Positions 25,301 to 33,296 of a stretch of 64,000 bases of DNA are shown in pieces; position 1 is the first letter of the stretch, and every line of letters begins with the position of its first letter. The DNA lies in assembly GCA_964611125.1 (NCBI GenBank), contig CAZSZO010000003.1:1-64000 (forward strand). Reading direction: 5' to 3'. The notes below the pieces were generated by a model that searched no databases, had not been told where the DNA came from, and saw nothing but the letters and a program-made list of their open reading frames with translations. Both the position numbers and the translations under genes were made by a program. The DNA is from JAEUIX01 sp964611125 (GTDB taxonomy: Bacteria > Planctomycetota > Phycisphaerae > Phycisphaerales > UBA1924).

Positions 25301-25546
25301 TTCGCGGCCATGGCCTACAGCAGCCAGGCGGCTGGGTCACCGGTGCTGCGCGGTCTGGTTGCCGAGCACGTGGCGGCGACGTCGGTGAACCCGGCGGCGT
25401 GCCGGGCGAGCGCGGAGTTGAACGGCCCGTCGCTGCAAGGGTTTTTGAATCAGCACGTGAACCAGCAGTCGGGAGTCGGCCAAACCGTTCAGCAGTTCCG
25501 CTCGAGTCTGCCGCCGAACCATCCGTGCCTGGGGCGCGGGGGCTAA
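22388..25546 (+). CDS. Very large exported FecR-domain protein with tandem C-terminal repeats
   Basis: 1,052 residues from ATG 22388 (GGGAAG upstream; an upstream in-frame ATG at 22328 lacks a signal peptide). After the signal peptide comes a FecR-like domain (~50-170: VKGKVTWRPNADAPLKTAAVGD, ELQVGAGQKFTLDRLGKF, DATLAVKGTTGGVEV). Then follow two long related repeats, each with a LGTLGDLLY or LGTIGSLIY opening, an AVLFEIDPRNNYL or AVLLEVDPRNNYL strand, a LAGES motif and a NHPCL ending. The repeats look like beta-propeller-type surface modules. Classical FecR proteins sense siderophore uptake at the inner membrane; this one has no membrane helix or sigma-factor partner and is more like the stand-alone FecR proteins of planctomycetes. 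Confidence 0.75.
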   Translation: MQKRMFQAASLAALLSSPVLAPALGQAPGPAEVAQAAGSDQPVGLTAQGAPTPIVVLAVKGKVTWRPNADAPLKTAAVGDVLPEGAEVFTSVKAAIELQVGAGQKFTLDRLGKFIVREAIAAQGKEKTTVQVPYGRVQFQVSSATVANDVKIQAPDATLAVKGTTGGVEVSPGFPTLAFGGEFNRGVFDVDFGRGVVSTFRGNEQATANLPNPAEFSQETRFVDINDIWSHDGDEQFTIRDYQTVLFVLLEIAIREAVPEAPFDVFLIDEATQDLYRADIFGSGGFFGPLSGSSSAGRGVGTALFFPEGQAGLFGTLLRLESGAGSAQLLGVDLNASDLTFSPLASFSGFSGTLTGLGTLGDLLYAVQDRGSVNPDYISELTIDPLDNNMTAVVPRMNLGVQLEDSLAGVTPAGVLLVPGRLPTLGGRSNGAAGVLGANAVLFEIDPRNNYLSGAVSDISDSFEILPTTSIEPGLVINSVQRITGTSIVTDLQGTPILFVTTLATVNGVPNTTLVNLFTIGADGNSHLAAVARSTLQVEALAGESHGAVPASVVLAPAPSPSAIDSSLDPLFAALAYGPEAVQSGVLERLIVNQILATATDPSACASSSELTLNLATAIGAHVDQRSGAGAAIFDFRAGLPANHPCLAPSTGPGSNPLATGYAYIEENTGDIIARDLAGNEQVLRPGEGESKPVLGAALAGASGARSLLTLTAERALDGSLTPTLRSFDLQSPANAPQTLASFPRQELAGGVSRSFDLAGLGTIGSLIYTTGVERRSGEGGPQQGDPTVYEISGGTLVGRMAPGLQLQEGALAGAPARGTLFMLGQIPGSSGASGSFQLAGSGANAVLLEVDPRNNYLVSARSADQGDFSVQPGVPTAGVDPSTLTRVTGMTYLGNTLVMSAITNTGQQVVVQYNPTATNMPGDPNLRRVEAFPNGARLRELAGESTNSPPAPTQLSAPTGAIDTNSINRTFAAMAYSSQAAGSPVLRGLVAEHVAATSVNPAACRASAELNGPSLQGFLNQHVNQQSGVGQTVQQFRSSLPPNHPCLGRGG

Positions 25547-25569
25547 GCGAGCACGAGCGGCCGAGTCGG

Positions 25570-28173
25570 TCAGCCAAGCCCGCGTGCCGGCGGCGTGCGC
25601 TCGGCGCCCTGCGATGTCCACCACGCGAGCGCGATCAGGGCGAGCCAGGCCAGCACGATCGGCACGCACGCCCCGCCGTACCAGGCGCCAAAGTGCACAT
25701 CGAAGCGGACCCCGAGCGCGGCGACGGTGAATGCGACCATGGCGCCGATAGCGACCAGGCCGAAGCGGGCCAGGAAGGCGATCCCCAACGCGTAGAACAC
25801 ACAGAACACGAGCCAGCCCAGCAGCGTGGGTGGAGGCGCGGCGGCCAAAACGAGCGTGACCAGCAGGAACATGATGACGGCGGCGAGCCAGCGACGCTTC
25901 ACAACCACCTGGGTGAGCGCCAGCACGAAGCCCAGCGCGAGCGGGATGAGCACGCCGGCATAGGCCCCGTTCACCAGCACCGCGGCGCCGCCCCAGGCGC
26001 CGACGGCGTTGCCGCGAACAAGGCCCTCCTGCTGCTGCAGCCCGAGATACAACAGCGAGTTCATCGGACCCAGCGCGGCGAGCCCGACAAGGACGTCGCG
26101 CCCGACAAGAGCATCGCGCCACCGGCCTTGGATGACGCGGCTCCACGATGTCAGCAGCGAAGGCCACGACCGTCTGACGATCGGCTCCAGGGCGGCGTAA
26201 AACAACGCGATCAAGAGCCCCCCTTCACCCATGGAGTACATCAGCCCGTTCAGGAATAGCTGTCCCGCCCTCGCCGGAGAGTCCGGATAATGGGCCACGA
26301 TGGCGAAACCGGCGGCGGCGATGATCCAGCCGAACAGGCCCATGCGGATCGTTCCCCGAAGGTCGATGCGCCCCCGTCGTTGATTCCAGCTCACCACGCC
26401 GAGGGCCGCCATCACCGGCAGGTACACCAGCGCGACCTCGCCCAGCTCCGCCATTTGCCCGGACGCTGCGGACGCCTTGGTCGGCGAGCCGGCTCCCGGT
26501 TCGGGAGCGGGCGGCGGCGGGTCGAACAGACCGAAGGATGTCAATCGCCCTCGTCCGAAGGCCAGGTCGACTCGGCCCCGGTTGTTCGGCAGCGACGCCC
26601 CCGGGAGGACACTGAACGCCGCCCGCGCGTCCATCTCGACCTGAGGCTGCGGCGGCCCTGTCTCGCACGGAACGAGCATCGCGCGGTCGATCCCAGCCAA
26701 CGACAGCGCCTGCTCGGTGAGCTTCGCAACCTGCTCCGGCGTCGTCGTCCCGTTGCTCGACAGCGCCGGCGAGGCCTCGGGGTACCCGGCGACAGCTTGA
26801 AACCACCGCAGCAACCCCGTGCCCGACAGGCCCAACGACACCTCGCCTGGCATCGGCTGGGGGGACCAGGCCGTGACGACGTTGTATGGCAGGTTCATGA
26901 TCGACGACGGCGCCTGCCGATAGCTGAAGCTCATCCTGGGCACACCCTGCCCTACATAGGTGTACGACCACCAGTGGTCCCCCGGCGCCGGACCGGGGTG
27001 CAGTTGTTCGATGAACTCGCGAGCCCGCTCCAGCAGCACCTCGGGGGGCTTGTTGGCGCTCATGTTCGATGCGGGATAGACCGCGTCCAGCACCGCGTCG
27101 CGCACGAACATCATCGCCAGCCCCAGCACCGCCGCCAGAGCAAGCAGCGTCGCCGCCCGGTGCGACAGCACGCCCTTCTCACCCGTCGCCGCCACCAGGG
27201 CCGGCGAGGGCGTCTCGCCCGCCGCGAGGGCCGCCGCCAGAGGGTCGCCCCCCGGGAGCGCTGCCGCGACAGCCACGGCCGAGGGCGGCCGCCGGGCCGG
27301 GTCCGCTTCCAGGCAGCGCCGCACCGCGCGGTCGACCGCCGGGTCAAGGTCGGGCACGAGGGTCGTCAGGCTCGCCGGGCCGGTCCCCGAATCGTGCAGA
27401 TCGCGCAGGTCTTCGAGCGAGGCGCCGGGCTTGAGCGCCAGGGCGGGCTTGCCCGAGAAGATCTCGTACAGGACCAGCCCCAACGAGTACAGGTCCGAGG
27501 CGGCCGAGGTCTCGCCCCGAGCCAGCTGCTCGGGGGCCATGTAGAGCGGCGTCCCGGCCCCGTCACCGGTCATCGGCGCGCCTGAGGTCGCGAAGGCGAT
27601 CCCGAAGTCGGCGATGCGGACACGTCCCCGTCCGTCGATCATCACGTTGCCCGGCTTGAGGTCGCGATGCACCACCCCCTGCTCGTGGATCGCGGCCAAC
27701 CCCAGGCAGAGCTGGCGGGCCATCTCCACAGCCTTCTCGGGCGGCAGGCGACCGATCCGGCGGAGCAGGCCCGCCAGATCCTCCCCGTCGATGAACTCCA
27801 TGGAGATGAACGCCCGCCCCTGGAACTCAGCGATGTCGAAAACCCTGCAGACGTTGGGGTGCGAGACCGAGCGGGCCAGTCGCACCTCCGAGCGGAACCG
27901 CACCAGCCACGCCGGGTCGGACGAGCGCGACACAGGCAGCAGCTTCAGGGCGACGGGTGCGCCCAGGACCAGGTCGTCGGCCCGGTAGACCTCGCCCATG
28001 CCCCCCCGACCCACCGGGGTCACGATCCGGTACCGCTCCCCGAGCATCTGGCCCGCCTGGAAGCCAGAATCCCCCTGATAAGGCTGAATGCCCGATCGCG
28101 CCGGGGGGCGGCGCGGGGCCGCGGACTCGGTCGACGCCACCAGCGGGTCAGGGTTGTGTTCCTCAGGAAACAT
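25570..28173 (-). CDS. Serine/threonine protein kinase with a large C-terminal multi-helix membrane region
   Basis: 867 residues. The Hanks-type kinase domain spans ~48-310: GRGGMG 55-60, catalytic Lys K77, HRDLKPGN with D171, DFG 189-191, APEQ with E214. One membrane helix lies at ~345-365, then a ~200-residue domain probably outside the membrane, then about eight further helices (~590-855), including WLVFCVFYALGIAFL and VPIVLAWLALIALAWW. The C-terminal helices recall transporter or CAAX-protease-like bundles, though I see no protease motif. Most bacterial kinases of this type have one helix, so the many-helix tail is notable; it may sense a membrane signal. It converges with the FecR gene, 23 bp apart. 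Confidence 0.85.
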   Translation of the reverse strand: MFPEEHNPDPLVASTESAAPRRPPARSGIQPYQGDSGFQAGQMLGERYRIVTPVGRGGMGEVYRADDLVLGAPVALKLLPVSRSSDPAWLVRFRSEVRLARSVSHPNVCRVFDIAEFQGRAFISMEFIDGEDLAGLLRRIGRLPPEKAVEMARQLCLGLAAIHEQGVVHRDLKPGNVMIDGRGRVRIADFGIAFATSGAPMTGDGAGTPLYMAPEQLARGETSAASDLYSLGLVLYEIFSGKPALALKPGASLEDLRDLHDSGTGPASLTTLVPDLDPAVDRAVRRCLEADPARRPPSAVAVAAALPGGDPLAAALAAGETPSPALVAATGEKGVLSHRAATLLALAAVLGLAMMFVRDAVLDAVYPASNMSANKPPEVLLERAREFIEQLHPGPAPGDHWWSYTYVGQGVPRMSFSYRQAPSSIMNLPYNVVTAWSPQPMPGEVSLGLSGTGLLRWFQAVAGYPEASPALSSNGTTTPEQVAKLTEQALSLAGIDRAMLVPCETGPPQPQVEMDARAAFSVLPGASLPNNRGRVDLAFGRGRLTSFGLFDPPPPAPEPGAGSPTKASAASGQMAELGEVALVYLPVMAALGVVSWNQRRGRIDLRGTIRMGLFGWIIAAAGFAIVAHYPDSPARAGQLFLNGLMYSMGEGGLLIALFYAALEPIVRRSWPSLLTSWSRVIQGRWRDALVGRDVLVGLAALGPMNSLLYLGLQQQEGLVRGNAVGAWGGAAVLVNGAYAGVLIPLALGFVLALTQVVVKRRWLAAVIMFLLVTLVLAAAPPPTLLGWLVFCVFYALGIAFLARFGLVAIGAMVAFTVAALGVRFDVHFGAWYGGACVPIVLAWLALIALAWWTSQGAERTPPARGLG

Positions 28174-28398
28174 CCGGACGATGGTACCGGGAACCCCGGG
28201 TCTGCGCGGACACTTGAGGCTTGCAGGTGGTGCGCAGGCCGGGCGCTGGTCGCCGGGATCTGCGGCGGGTGTCTGGAGAAGCGCGCCGCCCCGGCCGATG
28301 AGCGACTGGGGGCGTTTATGCGGGCGTTATCCTCCCCCCAGCGTTCCCCAACCGGGACCCGACTTGACATCTCCGGCCAGTTCGTTAGCTTGCTCGAC

Positions 28399-29376
28399 AT
28401 GACAACTGCCCCCCCCTCCCCTGCTGCACCGTCCGCCCACGCGGGTCCCGTCCTCCGTGACGCCGAGATGCACGTCTACCGGCCTACTGAGCCGGTTGAG
28501 GTCACGATCGCCGGCAACGACCTGTGCACGTTCAAGAAGTCTGCGGGCGTGGTCCGCCACGTCAGCTTCGACCTGTCGGGCACGAAGATGGCCGGCAAGT
28601 GCCAGCCCGGTCAGGCCCTGGGCGTGCTGCCCGAGGGCACGACCAAGGACGGCAAGCCCCACAAGCTGCGGCTGTACTCGATGTCGATGCCCACCCGCGG
28701 CGAAGACGGCAAGGGCAACGTCATCGCGGTGACCGTCAAGCGGACGATCGATGAGCACTGGGACGACCACAAACTGTTCGTGGGCGTCTGTTCGAACTGG
28801 CTGTGCGACCGCCAGGTCGGCGACAAGGTCCGCGTCAGCGGTCCCAACGGCAAGAAGTTCATGCTGCCCAAGGACCCCAACCAGCACGACTACATCTTCG
28901 TCGCCACCGGCACGGGCATCGCGCCGTTCCGCGGGATGATCATGGACCTGCTGGAGGCGAAGGTGAAGAGCAAGATCGTCCTGATCATGGGCGTGCCTTA
29001 CCAGACCGACCTGCTGTATCACGACTTCCTGCTCCAGCAGGCGTCGGAGAACTGGAACTTCAAGTACCACACCGCCATCAGCCGCGAGCGCAACGGCGAC
29101 TACGACCGCCTGTACGTGCAGGATCGCTTCCGCACGCAGCGTGACGAGTTGCTCCCCATGCTCGCGAACAACCGCACCCTGATCTACATGTGCGGCCTCG
29201 CCGGCATGGAGCTGGGGATCTTCCAGGAGCTGGCGCTGAACCTCAACGGCTCGACCCTCGAGCAGTACTTGCAGGTGGATAACGAGGCCCTCCGCGACAT
29301 CCGCCGCTGGAACCGCCAGATGATCCACAAGCAGGTCCGCCCGACGCACCGCATCCTGATGGAAGTTTACGCTTAA
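28399..29376 (+). CDS. Ferredoxin-NADP+ reductase, plant type
   Basis: 325 residues from ATG 28399. The open frame runs ~240 codons upstream, but that part is antisense to the kinase gene. FAD-binding RLYSMSMPTRGED, then SNWLCDRQVGDKVRVSGPNGK, NADP-binding IFVATGTGIAPFRGMIMDLLE, LIMGVPYQTDLLYHDFL, YVQDRF and YMCGLAGME with a Tyr-rich C-terminus ILMEVYA (terminal aromatic stack on FAD) are those of plant-type FNR. It moves electrons between ferredoxin and NADP(H). The ferredoxin gene lies 130 bp downstream, a natural partner. A proline/alanine-rich N-terminal arm of ~20 residues is extra. Confidence 0.88.
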   Translation: MTTAPPSPAAPSAHAGPVLRDAEMHVYRPTEPVEVTIAGNDLCTFKKSAGVVRHVSFDLSGTKMAGKCQPGQALGVLPEGTTKDGKPHKLRLYSMSMPTRGEDGKGNVIAVTVKRTIDEHWDDHKLFVGVCSNWLCDRQVGDKVRVSGPNGKKFMLPKDPNQHDYIFVATGTGIAPFRGMIMDLLEAKVKSKIVLIMGVPYQTDLLYHDFLLQQASENWNFKYHTAISRERNGDYDRLYVQDRFRTQRDELLPMLANNRTLIYMCGLAGMELGIFQELALNLNGSTLEQYLQVDNEALRDIRRWNRQMIHKQVRPTHRILMEVYA

Positions 29377-29506
29377 GCCGACTCTCCACGTGGCCGGACA
29401 AGCCAATCCCTCCCGAACGCCGGTCGGTGGGATCTGCGGGCTTCAAGGTCGCCATTGTGTTCCACGTTCGATCTGAAGCCTGCAACCACACGTTAGGAGT
29501 TCACCC

Positions 29507-29779
29507 ATGGCTCACGTCATCGCTCAGCCCTGCGAGGGCCCCGGCGGCAAAGCCGTCGCTTGTGCGGCGGTCTGTCCCGTCGACTGCATTCACCCCAAGA
29601 AGGACGAGCACGATTTCGACAAGGTCAACCGCCTGTCGATCGACGCCGGCACCTGCATCGACTGCGGCCTGTGCGTCGATGAGTGCCCGGTGAAGGCCAT
29701 CTTCCCCGAGGCCGCCGTGCCCGGCGAGTGGAACCAGTACATCCAGCTCAACAAGGACTTCTTCGCCAACCGCGGCTGA
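29507..29779 (+). CDS. Two-cluster (7Fe/8Fe) ferredoxin
   Basis: 90 residues, with TTAGGAG before the ATG. Cysteines at 9, 19, 23, 27, 50, 53, 56 and 60 form C-x3-C-x3-C and C-IDC-GLC-VDECP motifs of the 4Fe-4S dicluster fold. Spacing in the first half (C9-x9-C19) is wider than in clostridial ferredoxins and closer to the 7Fe type. The C-terminal helix EWNQYIQLNKDFF is family-typical. It should be the redox partner of the reductase encoded just upstream. Codon use is strongly GC-biased and regular, as expected for a well-expressed gene. Confidence 0.9.
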   Translation: MAHVIAQPCEGPGGKAVACAAVCPVDCIHPKKDEHDFDKVNRLSIDAGTCIDCGLCVDECPVKAIFPEAAVPGEWNQYIQLNKDFFANRG

Positions 29780-29880
29780 TCCGCGGCCTCGGTCAATCTG
29801 TCCTCATCGGCGCGGCCCCTTCACGGGGCCGCGCTGCGTTTTGGGCCCGTTCGCATCCGCCGCGCTCGTACGCTTTCCGC

Positions 29881-31002
29881 ATGCTCGCTGGTGTTCCCTC
29901 GCGCGTTCCGATGACCCTCTCCGACCTTCTCCCGCCGGAGCTGGCGGCCCGGCTCGACACGCTCGATGTGCTCTCCCGCAAGGTCTTCGCCGGGAAGCTC
30001 CAGGGTGAGCGGCGCTCCAAGCGGCGCGGCAAGTCCGTGGAGTTCGAAGAGCACCGCGAGTATGTCCCGGGCGATGACCTCCGGCACATCGACTGGAACG
30101 TCTTCGCCCGCCTCGACCGGTTCTTCATCAAGATCTTCGAGGAGGAGGAGGACCTGGGGCTGCACCTGGTGCTGGACTCCTCGCCCTCGATGGTCGCGGG
30201 GGCCCCGACAAAGCTGCTGACGGCCGCGCGGCTGGCCATCGCGCTGGGCTATGTCGGCCTGGTGCGGAACAACCGCGTCAGCCTGACGGTGCTGGGCGGC
30301 CCCGGGGGCGCCGCGCGTCGACTGGCCCCGCTGCGCGGGCGGAGGAACGTCCAGCGTCTGGCCCGGTTTCTGCTGGAGCAGGCCTTCGCCCCCCAACCCC
30401 ACGACCCCGATCGCTCACCCGGCGAAACGCGCGGCGGCCCGGGGGCGGAATTCGAGAAGGGCATGCGGGCCGTGGCCGCCGCCAGGGAAGGCAAGGGCGT
30501 GCTGGTCCTGCTTTCGGACCTGCTCATCCCACCGCCGGAAGGCTATCAGCGCGGTCTGCGACTGCTCGCGGCGCCAGGCGGGGGGGCGGGGGGTGGGGCC
30601 GGAATGGGCGGCGCAGGTGTCGGGGGCGGAGGCGGGGGCGGGGGCGGGGGGAGTCGGGACTCGGCGTTCGAGGTGTACGTGCTTCAGGTGCTCTCGCCGG
30701 GCGAGCTGGACCCGACCCAGGAAGGCCGAGCGACGGCCCAGCCGGGCGCCGAGCTCGATACGGACCTGCCGGGCCAGGTCCTGGGCGATCTGGCGCTGGC
30801 GGATGTCGAGACGGGGCGCGTGGCGGAGGTGACGGTGACGCTCGACCTGCTGGAGCGCTACCGGCGAGCCGTGAAGGCCTATGTCGGCGAGATCGCAGGC
30901 TTCTGCGCGGCGCGGGGCATGACGCACCTGCTCGTCGCGTCGGACGCGGACATCTCGACCATGGTGATCGACACGCTGAGGCGGAGGGGCCTCCTCGGCT
31001 GA
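29881..31002 (+). CDS. DUF58 (von Willebrand A-like) protein with a glycine-rich insertion
   Basis: 373 residues from ATG 29881 (363 if ATG 29911 is used; neither has a clear ribosome site). EFEEHREYVPGDDLRHIDWN is the DUF58 signature, followed by DRFFIKIFEEEEDLGLHLVL and DSSPSM, the MIDAS-like DxSxS of a vWA fold. A long glycine tract near residues ~230-255 interrupts the fold's surface, followed by the rest of the domain. DUF58 proteins usually accompany MoxR ATPases and other vWA proteins in complexes that handle metal insertion or envelope stress, but no MoxR gene is present here. Confidence 0.85.
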   Translation: MLAGVPSRVPMTLSDLLPPELAARLDTLDVLSRKVFAGKLQGERRSKRRGKSVEFEEHREYVPGDDLRHIDWNVFARLDRFFIKIFEEEEDLGLHLVLDSSPSMVAGAPTKLLTAARLAIALGYVGLVRNNRVSLTVLGGPGGAARRLAPLRGRRNVQRLARFLLEQAFAPQPHDPDRSPGETRGGPGAEFEKGMRAVAAAREGKGVLVLLSDLLIPPPEGYQRGLRLLAAPGGGAGGGAGMGGAGVGGGGGGGGGGSRDSAFEVYVLQVLSPGELDPTQEGRATAQPGAELDTDLPGQVLGDLALADVETGRVAEVTVTLDLLERYRRAVKAYVGEIAGFCAARGMTHLLVASDADISTMVIDTLRRRGLLG

Positions 31003-31016
31003 GCGGGCGAACGAAA

Positions 31017-31048
31017 GGGCCCCGATCGTCGTCAGACGACCGGGGCCC
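31017..31048 (+). terminator. Strong hairpin after the DUF58 gene
   Basis: GGGCCCCG...CGGGGCCC arms with an inner pair GTCGTC/GACGAC. It lies 15 bases after the stop of the DUF58 gene. The T-run afterwards is poor (ATCCTTCATCCTC), so it may act as a weak or bidirectional terminator between this gene and the minus-strand genes to the right. Confidence 0.6.
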
Positions 31049-31082
31049 ATCCTTCATCCTCGATTTTGTTCGTGGCTCGTGC

Positions 31083-31262
31083 TCAGCACCGCGGGCGGGG
31101 GGCCGGCGTCGGGCGGACGGGTATGGGGACCGGAGCCGGGCGGTTCTGGCCCAGTGCTTGGGCCAGGGCGTGGGCCAGGGCGGCGGCGGCCTGCATTGAA
31201 GCGGCCCCGACCACACTGGCCGCCCGCTTGACCAAGTCATTGAGGCGCGCGGCGAACACCAT
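31083..31262 (-). CDS. Small hypothetical protein, helical
   Basis: 59 residues from ATG 31262, with GGGGAG eight bases upstream, which favours a real gene over a chance frame. Residues 1-36 (VFAARLNDLVKRAASVVGAA and on) form an alanine-rich amphipathic helix, followed by a proline-rich tail. No family recognised. It lies 158 bp after the end of the solute-binding protein gene on the same strand and may be its last operon member. Confidence 0.4.
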   Translation of the reverse strand: MVFAARLNDLVKRAASVVGAASMQAAAALAHALAQALGQNRPAPVPIPVRPTPAPRPRC

Positions 31263-31420
31263 GCGAGGATCTCCCCAGGGGCGAACGATGGAAGCCGGGG
31301 GCGAGCCCGGCGGACCGAACGACCGACAGACACTTCCATTTTGAGTGTACAACCGCTCCGCCGTGAGGCGACCCTGACCCGCGCAAACGGCAATCTGGGC
31401 AAGATCGGCGCGTCCAGAAA

Positions 31421-33160
31421 CTACGGGGCCTGCTCGCCGAGCTCCACGACCCGCCGGTAGTTCTCGATGAAGAACCGCGTGTAGGCGATCCGGGCCCGGG
31501 GACCCTTGACGGGGTCGCGCCAGCGGTTGGTGTCATCGCTGATGGCCTTGTAGGCGGCCTCGGACAGGGTGAGCGTCGTCGCCTTGCCATCCTTGTCGAC
31601 CAGCGTGTGCTCGGGCATGGCGTAGAAGAGCCGCTCCATCTCCGCCAGGCGGTCGGGCGGGAAGGCGGTGTTGCCGCGGGCGCGGTTGAGGGCCCGCCAC
31701 GCGGCGCGAAGCTCTTCGCCGGTGTCGACGCCGAAGGCGCCCATCAGGGGGCCGATGGCGTCGCGCCAGCCCCGGCGCTTGAAGGACGAGGCGATCTGGA
31801 ACGGGTTGGTCTTGTCGGTGAGGGCGGCGCCGAAGCGGTCGTAGAAGCTGCGTTTGACGGGCATGCGGCGAAGGCGCGACGCGGCTGGGCCCATGGGTTC
31901 GCCGGTCGGCCCGCGGGGATTCGCGCCGAAGGCCGGATCGGTGGCGGGGGCGAACTGCCAGAGCGCCTGAGCCTCGTCGGTGAGGCAGAACTCGACGAAG
32001 CTGCGGGCCAGGTCCGGGCTGCGGGCGCCGTTGACGATCGAGATGGGATCGGCGTCGATATACGTGGCGCCGGGGGGATCGACGTAGCCGACGCGGCTGG
32101 TGAGGGGGTCCTCTCCCTTGCGGACGATGGCCTGAGCCTGGCCGCGGCCGTAGAAGTCGATGGCGACGCCGGCGGCGGCCTCACCCTGGCTGACGTCGGT
32201 GGGAGGGGTGGTGCTGGAGGCGGCGAAGTAGCGTGCGTTGGCGGCCATCTCGCGGAGGGTGCGCCAGCCGCGGTCCCAGCCTTCCTTGTTGAGGATGGCG
32301 TCGTAGAGGGTGGCGACGCTGCCGGACTGTCGGGCGTCGGCGAGGGCGACCAGGCCGGTGTAGCGGGGGTCGCCGATGTCGGCGAACGAGGTGGGATCGG
32401 GAAGGCCGAGGCGGCGGAGCACATCGCGGTTGAAGACGATGCCGAAGCCGGAGAGGGCGGAGCCCATCCAGTATCCGTCGGGGTCGTAGAGCTGCTCGAT
32501 GCCGATGACGTTGTCGCCGTAGGTCGCCTGCAGGAACTCGGGTGAGAACGCCGGCGGGCCGGGCTCGGGTTTGAGCGTCGCCACGGCGGGCGCGCGCCCC
32601 ACGGGTGCGGTGATGCGGGCCCGGACGCGCTGCTTCCTTCCGTCGATGGTGAGCTCGAGGATCAGGCCGGTCTTCACCTGGCCGTGCTCGAAGGAGCCGC
32701 CGCCGAAGAACAGGTCGGCCTCCACGCCCCCGGGGCGGATGACCGCTTCGGGAATGACTTCCTTGTCGCGGTCGGGGGCCTTGAGCGTGGAGGCGGGGAG
32801 GATGTCGAAGGTCTTGCCGGCGTCGCCGCCGCCGGCGCGCTCAAGGATGGCTCGCACCTGGTTCTCGAGCTGCTTGCGGATCTCGGTGGTGCCGCCGGGG
32901 GTGCGAAAGTCGACGTGCGCCTGCTGGCCGGTGCGGCGCTCGTGCCACGCGGCGAAGGCCCGCCCGAACTCGCCGCGGATCTGCTCGACGTGCGGGGTGA
33001 CGATAATCAGGGTGCGGACTTCGGCCGCTGGGTCCCCGGGCCGGGCGGCGGGGCCGCCGGAGGCCTGAGCCCGGGCGGATTCGACGGAGCGGCGAACGAA
33101 GTACGGCGCGGCCAGGACCGAGAGGAACGCGAGCAGGATCAAGACGCGGGCGAGCGACAT
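31421..33160 (-). CDS. Exported iron-type extracellular solute-binding protein (family 1-like)
   Basis: 579 residues. An N-terminal helix (VLILLAFLSVLAAPYFV) acts as signal or anchor. The periplasmic-binding fold follows: LIIVTPHVEQIRGEFGRAF, a long charged insertion, then YGDNVIGIEQLYDPDGYWMG, GIVFNRDVLRRLGLPDP, SFADIGDPRYTGLVALADA, YIDADPISIVNGARSP and SFVEFCLTDEAQALW. These match the iron/2-aminoethylphosphonate type of ABC binding protein. It is ~150 residues longer than usual, with a helical extension at the C-terminus. No permease or ATPase lies nearby, so it either works with a transporter encoded elsewhere or has another role. Confidence 0.78.
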   Translation of the reverse strand: MSLARVLILLAFLSVLAAPYFVRRSVESARAQASGGPAARPGDPAAEVRTLIIVTPHVEQIRGEFGRAFAAWHERRTGQQAHVDFRTPGGTTEIRKQLENQVRAILERAGGGDAGKTFDILPASTLKAPDRDKEVIPEAVIRPGGVEADLFFGGGSFEHGQVKTGLILELTIDGRKQRVRARITAPVGRAPAVATLKPEPGPPAFSPEFLQATYGDNVIGIEQLYDPDGYWMGSALSGFGIVFNRDVLRRLGLPDPTSFADIGDPRYTGLVALADARQSGSVATLYDAILNKEGWDRGWRTLREMAANARYFAASSTTPPTDVSQGEAAAGVAIDFYGRGQAQAIVRKGEDPLTSRVGYVDPPGATYIDADPISIVNGARSPDLARSFVEFCLTDEAQALWQFAPATDPAFGANPRGPTGEPMGPAASRLRRMPVKRSFYDRFGAALTDKTNPFQIASSFKRRGWRDAIGPLMGAFGVDTGEELRAAWRALNRARGNTAFPPDRLAEMERLFYAMPEHTLVDKDGKATTLTLSEAAYKAISDDTNRWRDPVKGPRARIAYTRFFIENYRRVVELGEQAP

Positions 33161-33296
33161 CGAGGCAGTGTATCGCCCGGCGCGCCCGGGGCGCCGAATC
33201 GTCCAGACATGAATCGTCCAGACAAGGCCGGCGGCGGACGATTTATGAACGGGCGGCGCCGCTGGCGGATGGGCCGCGCGGGGCTATCGTGATCGC

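Noticed and set aside
27667..28398. N-terminal extension of the ferredoxin reductase frame
   Set aside because: Overlaps the kinase gene in antisense; the reductase domain begins only after 28399.
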